From assembly GCA_964529175.1 (NCBI GenBank), contig CAZGVO010000013.1, positions 40,886 to 104,885 on the forward strand: a stretch of DNA of 64,000 nt, in the 5' to 3' direction. The notes under the pieces were generated by a model. That model was not told the origin of the DNA and searched no databases. It worked only from the letters and a program-made list of their open reading frames with translations. The stretch's first letter is position 1. Each line of letters opens with the position of its first letter. Origin of the DNA: JAAFJM01 sp964529175 (GTDB lineage: Bacteria > Bacteroidota > Bacteroidia > UKL13-3). Below are positions 53,460 to 62,864 of the stretch, piece after piece. The position numbers were made by a program, and so were the translations under genes.

Positions 53460-55486
53460 AAGCTTTCGTTTTGGTTTTGTTGTTTAAGAATTTTTGAAAC
53501 TTCCCAAGTTAAGAACTCGCCAACTGTTTTTTTAAAATCTTGTATTGTAGGTATTGTATCTATTTTTTGGTATTGGTCGTAATTCCAGTCATTACCTTTA
53601 TCTGTTATTACGCTCATAACTACTTGTTGTTTCACGTTCCAAAGTGTATCTGAAACATTTGCAGTTGTACCATTTTTATATATTTCTATTATATCATTAT
53701 AACGTTGTACTGGATTATCAATTTCAAGAACTCCTCTTTTAGTACGCTTGTAACCATCATTTCTAAAATCAATAAATTTTACTTGTTTTTTGTAATCATG
53801 TGGTTTACCAGTATGCTCAATCACATATATTGATGTTTGAACACCTGCCATTGGTTGGAACAAATCAATAGGCATTTTTATACTCGCCAGCAATTGGTTT
53901 TTGGCCAAAATCGCTTTACAACTTTCAACACCTCGGCCATTCCCAGCAGAATCTTGGATAATAATTGCGGCTTTGCCTCCAATTTCCATATTTTCAAGAC
54001 CAAACAGTATAAATGGCATTCCATTTTCCTTAAAACTAAATGGAGGATTAAGTAATAATTTATCAGCCTTGAATGCTTTATATAAATTGGCAGGTTCTTT
54101 AAAAGATGAACCTTTACGAATATTACTCGAACCATCACCTCTTAAAATCATATTAGTTGATGCCAGTGTAAACATTTGGGCGTCTAACTCCACTCCCAGT
54201 AGTTGGTGTTTTTTTATTTGCTCTATTTTATCGAGTGCTTTTTTTGTTCTTTTACCGAACTTTTTTTCGGCATATTCAATCATGAGTTGCATTGATGAAA
54301 TTAGAAAACCTGCCGAACCAGTTGCTAAATCCATTACCTTAGAGTTTTCATCTACTTCTAAAATTTGAGTCATCATTTTGGTAACGTAAGGCGGTGTAAG
54401 TACAATACCTATTTCTTTTCCATCACCAAGAGCATATTTTAAAAACTCAGAGTACATTTCTCCCATTATGTCTAAATGCCCACTCATTGAGTCAATGGAT
54501 AAAAAGATATTTTCGTAGATATATGTAAAAATTTGTTTGTTAACGCTTGCTGCGCCTGGTAGTAATTTACCAATAATAATATCCAAGTCTATTTTTTTGT
54601 CTCGGTCAGTATCTTTATTAATTTCCCTAAACGATGCCATCATCAGATTTTTTTTATCTTGTGGTATCTCTTTCAGTGTAAGGTAATTTTCTATTTGATT
54701 TACAATAGTATCACCATCTCTTTGATTGTCGAGATTAATACCTTTTAAATCGTCAGGTACTAATCCTTTTTTTATGTCGGCTAGGTCTTGCATTGCCAAA
54801 AGCATACCCGAAACATATAATACACGCTGTGGAGCAGTAATGGCATGGTTGTGCATTAGTTTGTTAAGTTTCTTTGCATACTCTTGTAACTTTGCTTGCG
54901 AGTCTATTAATATTTTATGTTTTTCGTCCTCGGTAAGCGTTGCTGCTTTATAAAACTCTTCAAATGATTTTTTTGATTCTAAAAAATCTAATGTTGCATA
55001 ACTATCAACTAGTTTATATGTTTCATCAGTTGCACCAAATACATAATAAACTTTTATAGTTACATTACTTGCATTACTACCTGATATTCCAATGGCTATT
55101 GCCTCAGAATATTTTTTACTCATTATAGCGCATTGAGCATAATGAATAGCTCCGTTTACTGCAAAATTTTTGACGGATTTTATATCAGATTTTATTTTAT
55201 CGCCATTAACTGCTGATAGTTTGTTAACTCCTAATTTGTTTTCAATAAGAACAGGTATTTTTCCATCACCAAATATTTCTAAATGAAAATCAGGTTTCCA
55301 AGATTTACCTTTTTCTGTTTCTCCTGCTTCTTCCAGTTCAAGACGTTTTAAAAGTACACCCTTTTGAATTGCATCTTTTAGATATTCAGACATTGCTGAT
55401 TCTATAGTATATTTAGTTTGTTTAATTCTAGCAAATTCTGATTTTACCCAGTCATTTACATTGTCTTCTAAATTCCAATCTTTCAT
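53450..55486 (-). CDS. Nuclease-methyltransferase subunit of BcgI-like restriction system
   Basis: A 678-residue protein. Residues 40-90 form a PD-(D/E)xK nuclease: SWKPDFHLEIFG (Asp66) and PVLIENKLG (Glu82-x-Lys84). The N6-adenine methylase core follows with motif I LATGSAGF near residue 385 and motif IV LLNPPFSF near 480. A nuclease fused to the methylase, with a separate specificity protein, is the BcgI (type IIB) architecture, so the absence of an hsdR gene is expected. Ends in ESLGK before TAG, inside the candidate frameshift site. Its promoter should lie in the AT-rich gap above 55487. Confidence 0.88.
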   Translation of the reverse strand: MKDWNLEDNVNDWVKSEFARIKQTKYTIESAMSEYLKDAIQKGVLLKRLELEEAGETEKGKSWKPDFHLEIFGDGKIPVLIENKLGVNKLSAVNGDKIKSDIKSVKNFAVNGAIHYAQCAIMSKKYSEAIAIGISGSNASNVTIKVYYVFGATDETYKLVDSYATLDFLESKKSFEEFYKAATLTEDEKHKILIDSQAKLQEYAKKLNKLMHNHAITAPQRVLYVSGMLLAMQDLADIKKGLVPDDLKGINLDNQRDGDTIVNQIENYLTLKEIPQDKKNLMMASFREINKDTDRDKKIDLDIIIGKLLPGAASVNKQIFTYIYENIFLSIDSMSGHLDIMGEMYSEFLKYALGDGKEIGIVLTPPYVTKMMTQILEVDENSKVMDLATGSAGFLISSMQLMIEYAEKKFGKRTKKALDKIEQIKKHQLLGVELDAQMFTLASTNMILRGDGSSNIRKGSSFKEPANLYKAFKADKLLLNPPFSFKENGMPFILFGLENMEIGGKAAIIIQDSAGNGRGVESCKAILAKNQLLASIKMPIDLFQPMAGVQTSIYVIEHTGKPHDYKKQVKFIDFRNDGYKRTKRGVLEIDNPVQRYNDIIEIYKNGTTANVSDTLWNVKQQVVMSVITDKGNDWNYDQYQKIDTIPTIQDFKKTVGEFLTWEVSKILKQQNQNESLGK

Positions 55487-55815
55487 TGATTTTTGTTTAT
55501 TCCTATTTCGTTGTAAAGGTAAATCTTAAAACCTTTTTTGTGAAAAAGTAGCTCCCAATTTACTAACAGCAACTTGTAGAGTGTATTTAAAAATTATAGG
55601 CAGTTGAAATTAATTTTATTATCACATAGCCTAATTTAGTGAACATAGGTTGTGAAACAGTTATTTAGATTGAAACCTATTAATATGATTTTTAGTTATA
55701 AAAAAAATATATTCGCAACGATAATTTTTTACTTTTTAAAATAAAACAAAAGAACTTTTAAAAAAAGCAAGTAAAGAAATAGAAGAAATACTTTTAAATT
55801 AAAAACATCAGCAAA
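55487..55815. other. Divergent AT-rich intergenic region
   Basis: About 330 bp between the restriction operon and a methyltransferase gene reading the other way. No inverted repeat or operator was found. A short lysine-rich reading (KELLKKASKEIEEILLN) ends 15 bp before the methyltransferase start; an in-frame stop lies just upstream, so it is not a gene. Confidence 0.4.
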
Positions 55816-56430
55816 ATGGAAAGCAGAAAAGAACATTGGGAAAAAGTTTACGCTAGTAAACAACCCCACGAAGTAAGTTGGACACAAGAGTTACCAAAAA
55901 CATCATTAGACTTTGTGCATAGTTTTAATTTACCCAAAACTGCTAGCATTATAGATATTGGCGGTGGCGATAGCAAATTGGTTGATTACCTTTTAGACGA
56001 AGGTTTTGAAAACATTTCGGTGCTCGATATTTCGTCCAATGCCATAGAAAGAGCCAAACAAAGGCTTGGCAACAAGGCCCAAAAAGTAAATTGGATAGTA
56101 AGCGATGTAACAGAGTTTCGTCCTTCTTCTACTTACGACTGCTGGCACGATAGAGCAACTTTTCATTTCCTTACCAACACAAACGACATCAACACCTATT
56201 TAACAACTGCCAAACAAGCCGTAACTGGTTATATGGCAATTGGTACTTTTAGCGACAAAGGACCAAAAAAATGTTCAATGCTTGATGTTCAGCAATACAC
56301 CGAAGACGAATTGCAACAACAACTTACTGATGGTTTTGAAAAGCTAAAGTGTGTAACCGAAGACCACGTAACACCATTTAATACCACACAGAATTTTTTA
56401 TTTTGCAGTTTCAAAAAATGCAATAACTAA
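55816..56430 (+). CDS. Class I SAM-dependent methyltransferase
   Basis: A 204-residue small-molecule-type methyltransferase: EHWEKVYASKQPHEVSW at the start, motif I IIDIGGGDSKLVDYLLDEG, motif II SVLDISSNAIERA, and WIVSDVT, then HDRATFHFL. The HDRATFHFL block marks the tellurite/thiopurine-methyltransferase-like subgroup. Substrate unknown. Has its own terminator at 56502. Confidence 0.88.
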   Translation: MESRKEHWEKVYASKQPHEVSWTQELPKTSLDFVHSFNLPKTASIIDIGGGDSKLVDYLLDEGFENISVLDISSNAIERAKQRLGNKAQKVNWIVSDVTEFRPSSTYDCWHDRATFHFLTNTNDINTYLTTAKQAVTGYMAIGTFSDKGPKKCSMLDVQQYTEDELQQQLTDGFEKLKCVTEDHVTPFNTTQNFLFCSFKKCNN

Positions 56431-56501
56431 TTAATACAAACTGTATCATTGCACTGCTTTACCAGTTTGCGGGTAAACTCTAAGAATCCTGTTTAAAGCA
56501 T

Positions 56502-56532
56502 AAAGGCAAGTTTAATTACTTGCCTTTTTTTA
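56502..56532 (+). terminator. Terminator after the methyltransferase gene
   Basis: Stem AAAGGCAAGT/ACTTGCCTTT with loop TTAATT and a T-run, 72 bp past the stop. Confidence 0.85.
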
Positions 56533-56608
56533 TTTACTAAACTAAGTTGTATTTCAATTATCCCATTAACAGTGAGCGTTGGCCCGACAAAAATGCGGGC
56601 CAGCATAG

Positions 56609-56626
56609 TCCCGAAAGCTTTCGGGA
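56609..56626. repeat. Palindrome TCCCGAAAGCTTTCGGGA
   Basis: A perfect 18-bp palindrome flanked by GGCC/GGGC-rich words (GGCCCGAC, GCGGGCCAGC, GCGGGCAG), unlike the AT-rich surroundings. Likely a dispersed intergenic element related to the CCCGA-type palindrome at 1848. Confidence 0.7.
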
Positions 56627-56839
56627 TGCGGGCAGAAGCATATTTTTGTCTAGCTTTTTTGTTTCTTTTTCAGCAATGGATAAAGAAAGAGCAAAAAAAA
56701 TAGACACTTTTCCAATTAACTTACTTTAAAACCCTCCAGCCGTTGCAACCTATCCTCAACTGCAACAATTCCCGCCTCAGTTTATTGAATATACCTAATT
56801 AACCACTTATTCAAAAGCCTTAGCAGCACATTTTAAGGT

Positions 56840-57175
56840 CATAGAAGTTAATTTGTATGTCATAGAAATTGTTTTGCATAACATAGAACTTTTTTTGCAT
56901 GACATAGAAATTAATTTGAAGGTTCTAGAAGTTGCTTTGCATGCTTTAGAAGTTAGTTTGTATGACATAGAAGCAAATTTTCATGACATAGAAGTTAATT
57001 TGTATGACATAGAAGATAATTTGCATATCATAGAAATTGTTTTGTATGCTTTAGAAGTTGTTTTGAATGCTTTAGAAGATGTTTTACATGTTTTAGAAGT
57101 CATTTTGCATAACATAGAAGTTGTTTTGTATGCTTTAGAAGTTAATATTAATGTTCGAGAAGATTGTTTGAACGT
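56840..57175. repeat. 16-unit 21-bp tandem repeat, TAGAAGTT-rich
   Basis: Sixteen successive 21-bp units with consensus C/T-A/T-TAGAAGTTnnTTTGnATGn, no length change across 336 bp. In one forward frame it reads as seven-residue units like LHDIEVN or LYALEVV (ORF 56853-57221), a heptad pattern. The fixed 21-bp period may therefore reflect a coiled-coil ORF, or a DNA-level repeat that keeps two reading options. There is no signal or known family, and the ORF is not annotated here as a gene. Confidence 0.85.
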
Positions 57176-57185
57176 TTTTGCCCAT

Positions 57186-57232
57186 GGTTGGTGTCTCACC
57201 AATCCACTTTTCGATTGGTGAGGACACCAACC
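57186..57232. repeat. Long hairpin at the end of the 21-bp repeat array
   Basis: Arms GGTTGGTGTCTCACCAATC and GATTGGTGAGGACACCAACC pair over 19 bp with one bulged base, loop of 8 nt. It closes the repeat array and precedes the terminator. Confidence 0.8.
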
Positions 57233-57244
57233 GAGGACAAATAT

Positions 57245-57287
57245 ATACACAAAAAAAAGCGGCTCAAAGCCGCTTTTTTTTGTGTAT
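57245..57287. terminator. Strong bidirectional terminator
   Basis: Perfect 19-bp arms ATACACAAAAAAAAGCGGC/ and complement around TCAAA, with runs of eight A and eight T inside the stem. It ends cphA on the minus strand and anything read through the repeat on the plus strand. Confidence 0.9.
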
Positions 57288-57301
57288 CTCAATCAGATTA
57301 T

Positions 57302-59935
57302 TTAAACCCCTAATTCTATATGGCCTAAATCTTCTTCTTCTTTCAGTTTCATTATTTGGTCTAATGCATCTGGCACCACATCACTACAAATGGTTATAAA
57401 ACTGCCTTTTTTAGCATGTTTTATTGCATATTCTATGGCTTCTTTTTCTTTTTTAATAGTAGTAACTTTTTTGTTAGCATCTATTTGGCTAATACCTGTA
57501 GTCATTAAATCAATAATTTCTTCTTCGGTGCGTCCACGCAGGTTTTTATCTTGTCTAATAATAATTTCATCAAACATTTTAGCTGCTACTTTTCCTAAGT
57601 TAATGGTGTCTTCATCGCGTCTATCGCCAACACCTGCTATTACGCCCACTTTTTCAGTTGCATCTATTTTACTTAGCATTTCTGCAATTGCTTCAAAACC
57701 CGCAGTATTGTGTGCGTAGTCAACCATTACATCAAAGTTTTTAAAACGGAAAATATTCATACGTCCAGGAGTTTGTGCCGGTCCAGGAATAAAGGTAGCC
57801 AATGCCAAACGCATGTCTTCTATTTTGTAATTGCGTATAAATCCAGCTAAAACTACTGGCAAAATATTGGCAATATTATAAGTAGCTTTTCCTCCAAAAG
57901 TTAAAGGTACATTTACAGCTTTTTCAACCCTAATTTTCCAAGTTCCTTTGCAAATAGTTATGAAATCGTTTTCGTAAATAGCGGCTAATCCTCCCGCTGC
58001 GGTATGCGCTTTTATTATTGGATTATTTTCGTCCATACTAAAAAATGCATGTTTGCAACGCAAATCTTTGGTCATGGCTGCTGTGTATTTGTTATCTGCA
58101 TTTAATATGGCATAACCACCCGGCAATACACTTTCAGGTACCACAGCTTTTACTCTTGCTAATTGCTCAATGGTATCAATATCTCCTAATCCTAAATGGT
58201 CTTCAGCCACATTCGTTACAATGGCTATATCACAATTATGGAATCCTAAACCTGAACGTAAAATACCACCACGCGCACATTCTAAAACTGCAAAATCAAC
58301 AGTTGGATCTTTTAACACAAACTCAGCACTAATTGGTCCTGTGCAGTCGCCACGCATCATCAATTGGTTTTGAATATAAACACCATCGGTAGTGGTATAA
58401 CCTACTTTGTGTCCCATGGTTTTTACCATGTGTGCCATTAAGCGAGTCGTAGTAGTTTTTCCATTGGTTCCCGATACTGCTATAATTGGAATGCGTGCCG
58501 AAGTTCCTGGAGGATACAACATATCAATAACAGGTTCTGCTATATTGCGTGGCAATCCTTCTGCTGGATCAATATGCATACGGAAACCTGGTGCAGCATT
58601 TACTTCAATTACACCTCCACCTGATTCGCTTACAGGTTCTGAAAGCGTTTTAGCCATAATATCAATACCACAAATATCTAAACCAATAATACGAGCAATG
58701 CGTTCACACATAAAAATATTATCAGGATGAACCAAATCGGTTACATCAGTAGCTGTTCCACCTGTAGAAAGGTTAGCAGTTGGCTTTAACCAAAGTTCTT
58801 CACCTGCAGGTAAAACAGTATCTAAGGTGTAATTATGTTTTTCTAAAATATCTAATGTAAATTGGTCAATTTTGATACTGGTTAAAGTTTTTTCATGACC
58901 ATATCCTCTGCGTGGGTCTTGGTTGGTTATATCAATTAACTCTTCAATGGTATGTTTGCCATCGCCAGTTACAGCAGCTGGTTTACGAATAGCCGCAGCC
59001 ACAAATTTGTAGTTAATAACCAATACACGGTGGTCTAAACCAGTAATAAATTTTTCTACAATAACTCCGCGAGAATATTTTTTGGCTGCTTCCAAACCTT
59101 TTACTGCATCTTCCCAATTATTAATATTGGTGGTAGCGCCTTTACCATGGTTACCATCTACAGGTTTGGTAACAATAGGATATTTTATACTTTCAATAGC
59201 TGCTTGTAAACCTTCTTCACCATATACAATGCGCCCTTTTGGAACAGGAATTTCGGCAGCGCCTAGTAGGTTTTTAGTCTCTTCTTTATCGCAAGCTATA
59301 TCTACAGCTATGCTTCCCGTGGTGCTAGCTATGGTTGCTCTTATACGTCTTTGGTTAACACCATAACCCAATTGTACTAGCGAGTGGCGGTTTAACCTAA
59401 TATATGGAATACCTCTTGCCACTGCTTCATCTACTATACAGCCCGTACTTGGTCCTAGGCGTTCATCTTCGCGTATTTCGCGTAATTCTTGAATATCAGC
59501 AGCTAAGTCGTATTCGTTTCCAAGTATCAAAGCCTCGGCTATTCTAACTGCTGCGCGCGCAGCAAATACACCAGCTTTTTCTTCCATGTAGCTAAATACT
59601 ACATTGTAAATTCCTTCTTTACCTGTAGAACGGGTGCGGCCAAAGCCAGTTTCCATTCCAGCTAATGTTTGAATTTCTAATGCTATATGTTCTATTACAT
59701 GGCCCATCCAAGTGCCATCTTTAACTCGGCTAAAAAAACCTCCAGGTTGCCCAACTGAGCATCTATGACTAAACATAGTAGGAAACATTTTTTCTAAACG
59801 CTCACTAAAACCATCAATTTTATTGGTTGGTTTTTGTTCTAAATCTTCTAAATCTAGGCGCATTTGAATCAGTTTATGCCTGCGAACACTCCAATAATTT
59901 GGTCCACGCATAATTTTAATGTCAAGTATCTTCAT
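57302..59935 (-). CDS. cphA: Cyanophycin synthetase
   Basis: An 877-residue enzyme. N-terminal domain (1-160) with VGQPGGFFSRVKDGTWMGHVIEHIALEIQ; ATP-grasp domain (about 220-480) with YPIVTKPVDGNHGKGATTN and IEVNAAPGFRMHIDP; Mur-ligase-like domain with the P-loop VSGTNGKTTTTRLMAHMVK near 495 and GVGDRRDEDTINLG near 775. Full-length CphA polymerises Asp and Arg into cyanophycin, a nitrogen reserve. No cyanophycinase (cphB) or isoaspartyl dipeptidase gene is seen in the window. Confidence 0.95.
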   Translation of the reverse strand: MKILDIKIMRGPNYWSVRRHKLIQMRLDLEDLEQKPTNKIDGFSERLEKMFPTMFSHRCSVGQPGGFFSRVKDGTWMGHVIEHIALEIQTLAGMETGFGRTRSTGKEGIYNVVFSYMEEKAGVFAARAAVRIAEALILGNEYDLAADIQELREIREDERLGPSTGCIVDEAVARGIPYIRLNRHSLVQLGYGVNQRRIRATIASTTGSIAVDIACDKEETKNLLGAAEIPVPKGRIVYGEEGLQAAIESIKYPIVTKPVDGNHGKGATTNINNWEDAVKGLEAAKKYSRGVIVEKFITGLDHRVLVINYKFVAAAIRKPAAVTGDGKHTIEELIDITNQDPRRGYGHEKTLTSIKIDQFTLDILEKHNYTLDTVLPAGEELWLKPTANLSTGGTATDVTDLVHPDNIFMCERIARIIGLDICGIDIMAKTLSEPVSESGGGVIEVNAAPGFRMHIDPAEGLPRNIAEPVIDMLYPPGTSARIPIIAVSGTNGKTTTTRLMAHMVKTMGHKVGYTTTDGVYIQNQLMMRGDCTGPISAEFVLKDPTVDFAVLECARGGILRSGLGFHNCDIAIVTNVAEDHLGLGDIDTIEQLARVKAVVPESVLPGGYAILNADNKYTAAMTKDLRCKHAFFSMDENNPIIKAHTAAGGLAAIYENDFITICKGTWKIRVEKAVNVPLTFGGKATYNIANILPVVLAGFIRNYKIEDMRLALATFIPGPAQTPGRMNIFRFKNFDVMVDYAHNTAGFEAIAEMLSKIDATEKVGVIAGVGDRRDEDTINLGKVAAKMFDEIIIRQDKNLRGRTEEEIIDLMTTGISQIDANKKVTTIKKEKEAIEYAIKHAKKGSFITICSDVVPDALDQIMKLKEEEDLGHIELGV

Positions 59936-60112
59936 ATAGCTAATTGTATTTTTTTGTAATTATAGTAATTGTTTTTATAAAATGGATAAAAAGATTATTT
60001 TTATTGAATCAAAATAAATTGATTTATTTAAAATAAAATATTTTAAGCACTAAACCAAAATAAGAAAATACTTGTCAATGTAATAAATTTCAAATTGAAG
60101 CGTTTAAAAAAA

Positions 60113-61585
60113 ATGGAGAGAATTTTTACAGTAATTATTTTAAGTTTTATGTTTTTAAAATTGCAAGCCCAAATGGTTTTGCAATTGAAACAATTGCCGA
60201 GCAATACACCTCGCGATGCGCATTTTTCTATTATATGTGAGCAAAACAATTGGAATGCTACCGCTGATAGTGCTTATTATTTTAAAAAAGTAAAAAACAA
60301 TTGGGTGTTAAATTTACCTGCCATAACCGATACTTTTTATTATAAAATTACAAGATGTTCAAATGTAGGAGTGGAGGCTGATTCAGCCTTTAACGAAATA
60401 GAGAATAGAATAATTTATCCAAAACAAGTTGGCAAAATAGACTTAAAAGTAAGTAATTGGATTGACTTTAAAAAAGAACATTCAGCTACCGATAATGTGG
60501 AGGTGGTAAAGGATAGTTTTTATTCTAAAAATTTAGGTTACAGCAAAAAAATATGGATTTATTTACCCAACGATTATTACAAAGATAAACTCAAGCGCTT
60601 TCCTGTTATTTATGCTTTGCAAGGCCAAAATGCTTTTGATAATTATACTTCCGAAGCCACTGAATGGCGCATAGATGAAACTTTAAGAAGTTTACAGTTT
60701 AAAAATGATAATGGTTGCATAGTAGTAGCAATTGAAAATAATAAAAAGTTAGCCGACCGCGAGACCGATTATTTTTATAAAGGTTTTTTAAAAAGCGACA
60801 CTACCTTAGCCTATGAGTTTGAAAATTTTATTGTTTCTGAATTAAAACACTATATTGATTCGGCTTATAAAACAAAAAAATACCGAGATTATAATGCCAT
60901 TATTGGAGCGGGTAAATATGCTTCCTTTGCTTTGGCGGTTGGGTTAAGCAATCAATATACCTTTAGTAAAGTGGGCATGTTTTCGCCTGTATTTAATAAT
61001 AAAGATTCTATGTTTTCGCTTTACCTCCAAGAAAAAAGATTTTATTCCATGAAAGTATTTATTACCGTAGGTAGCAACGATAGTATAGCAAAACCCGAAG
61101 TGGTAGATGATTTGGTAAGCCATTTGCTCGAAAAATGTGATTTTTTTGATTCTGAAGTAAATATTGTTCCCAAGGCTAAAGGAAATCATAATGAAACTTT
61201 TTGGGCCAGCATGTTTAAACCAGCTTATTTATGGCTTTTTGAAGGGTCAAATAATCCTAAAACCAATAATAGGTTTAATAACACAAGTTATGTAGAACGC
61301 GAAATAACAGCAAAGGTCTATCCTAACCCTGCTACTACAGCAATATCAATTGAAACAGATGCTTCAGCTATAAAAATAATTGATGAAAACGGTAACTTTA
61401 TAAAAGATATTCCTGTTGTTCAATCACCTAGAATAAGTTACTATGGCAGAACCATGGTTTTAAATAAAGTAGAAGTAAAAAAAATAGATTTGAATGTAAG
61501 TGACTTAAAAAGAGGGAATTACTATGTTTTGTTTACAGATAATAGTATTAAAAAATCGGTAAGTAGAACTTTAATTGTTCAATAA
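60113..61585 (+). CDS. Secreted esterase-fold protein with T9SS sorting tail, likely inactive
   Basis: 490 residues from the ATG at 60113 (MERIFTVIILSFMFLKLQAQ signal); a TTG at 60095 would only add six residues. Residues 150-400 match the esterase D/PF00756 fold (KKIWIYLPNDYYKDKLKRFPVIYALQGQNAFDN). At the nucleophile elbow the expected G-x-S-x-G reads IIGAGKYASFAL with Gly267 in place of Ser, so catalysis is doubtful. A type A sorting domain ends it (KVYPNPATTAISIE ... LKRGNYYVLFTDN). Outer-surface location expected; function may be binding. Confidence 0.8.
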   Translation: MERIFTVIILSFMFLKLQAQMVLQLKQLPSNTPRDAHFSIICEQNNWNATADSAYYFKKVKNNWVLNLPAITDTFYYKITRCSNVGVEADSAFNEIENRIIYPKQVGKIDLKVSNWIDFKKEHSATDNVEVVKDSFYSKNLGYSKKIWIYLPNDYYKDKLKRFPVIYALQGQNAFDNYTSEATEWRIDETLRSLQFKNDNGCIVVAIENNKKLADRETDYFYKGFLKSDTTLAYEFENFIVSELKHYIDSAYKTKKYRDYNAIIGAGKYASFALAVGLSNQYTFSKVGMFSPVFNNKDSMFSLYLQEKRFYSMKVFITVGSNDSIAKPEVVDDLVSHLLEKCDFFDSEVNIVPKAKGNHNETFWASMFKPAYLWLFEGSNNPKTNNRFNNTSYVEREITAKVYPNPATTAISIETDASAIKIIDENGNFIKDIPVVQSPRISYYGRTMVLNKVEVKKIDLNVSDLKRGNYYVLFTDNSIKKSVSRTLIVQ

Positions 61586-61643
61586 AATTAATTGTAATTT
61601 ACCATAATTGGGTTATTTTTGAACTATTGCCCAAACCCTCATT

Positions 61644-62864
61644 ATGGATCAACATTTCGGATTTACAGAACTGGCCAAACAAGCATCGTTACAGCCTAAG
61701 GAAGCATTGCTTGAAAAGCATAATCCAAACCATGTTTTATATATTGGTGTGCCTAAAGAAACTACTTTACAAGAAGGTAGAATTCCATTAACACCTTCCT
61801 CTATTCAGCTTTTGGTAAACAATGGCAATGAGGTTTGGATAGAAACCGGGGCTGGTAAAAATGCACATTTTACCGATAAAGATTTTAGCGAAGCAGGAGC
61901 TAAAATTTGTTTTAGTAAAGAAGAAGTTTTTAAAGCAAATATTATTTTAAAAGTTGAGCCACCTACCGAAGAGGAAATAAAACTACTTACTTCACAACAT
62001 TTGTTAATTTCGGCTTTACAGCATGCAAGTAAAAGCGATACTTTTATGAAGCAATTGATGCAAAAAAAAGTAACAGCTTTGGCTTACGAAAATTTGAAAG
62101 ATAGCGATGGCTTATTTCCAGTAATAAGAAGTTTAAGCGAAATAGCAGGTACCACTTCAATAAGTATTGCTGATGAATTATTGAGTTCAACTTATGGTGG
62201 AAAAGGCGAAATGTTAGGTGGAACAACTGGTATTCCTCCAACCGAAATTGTAATTATAGGAGCAGGCACAGTAGGGGAGTATGCGGCCAAGTCGGCAATA
62301 GGCAAAGGAGCTACCGTTAAAGTATTTGATTATTCATTATCAAAATTACGCAGAATCCAAGATAACTTACGCAGTAGTATTTTTACTAGTTTATTACACC
62401 CAAAAATAATTTGCAAAGCATTACAAACTGCTGATGTGGTTATTGGTTGTATGCGAAGTGAAGATGGCAGAAGTCCAATAATAGTTACCGAAGAAATGGT
62501 TAGCCATATGAAACCAATGTCGGTTATTATAGATATAAGCATAGACCAAGGTGGTATTTTTGAAACAAGTGAAACGACCACTTTAAAAAATCCAACTTTT
62601 ATAAAACACGATGTAATACATTATTGTGTTCCAAATATTACCAGTCGTGTTTGCCGCACTGCCAGTTATGCTTTAAGCAACGTATTTACACCATTATTGC
62701 TTAAACTAGCCGATGCCAAAGATATTCCTACTTTTTTATACAATAATGCAGGGGTAAGAAATGGAGTTTATGTTTACAGAGGAAATTTAACCAATAAGCA
62801 TATTGGAAAACGCTTAAATATCTACCATAAAGATATTGATTTATTACTTTCGGCACACATTTAA
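61644..62864 (+). CDS. ald: Alanine dehydrogenase
   Basis: A 406-residue AlaDH/PNT-family enzyme: IGVPKETTLQEGRIPLTPSSI at the N-terminus (the Arg-Ile-Pro-Leu substrate strand), LKVEPPTEEE, and the NAD-binding motif IIGAGTVGEYAAKSAIGKGATV near residue 208. Converts alanine to pyruvate and ammonia with NAD. Somewhat longer at the N-terminus than classical Ald. The Rieske gene begins one base after its stop, so the two are co-translated. Confidence 0.88.
   Translation: MDQHFGFTELAKQASLQPKEALLEKHNPNHVLYIGVPKETTLQEGRIPLTPSSIQLLVNNGNEVWIETGAGKNAHFTDKDFSEAGAKICFSKEEVFKANIILKVEPPTEEEIKLLTSQHLLISALQHASKSDTFMKQLMQKKVTALAYENLKDSDGLFPVIRSLSEIAGTTSISIADELLSSTYGGKGEMLGGTTGIPPTEIVIIGAGTVGEYAAKSAIGKGATVKVFDYSLSKLRRIQDNLRSSIFTSLLHPKIICKALQTADVVIGCMRSEDGRSPIIVTEEMVSHMKPMSVIIDISIDQGGIFETSETTTLKNPTFIKHDVIHYCVPNITSRVCRTASYALSNVFTPLLLKLADAKDIPTFLYNNAGVRNGVYVYRGNLTNKHIGKRLNIYHKDIDLLLSAHI

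Noticed and set aside
56547..56729. Short plus-strand ORF of 60 codons
   Set aside because: It spans a palindromic intergenic element and shows no homology or start signal; unlikely to be a gene.
56840..57175. CRISPR array
   Set aside because: The 21-bp units are directly adjacent with no variable spacers, so this is a tandem repeat.
56853..57292. ORFs over the 21-bp repeat on both strands
   Set aside because: Open frames are expected from a 21-bp period repeat; reported as a repeat with coding potential, not as a gene.
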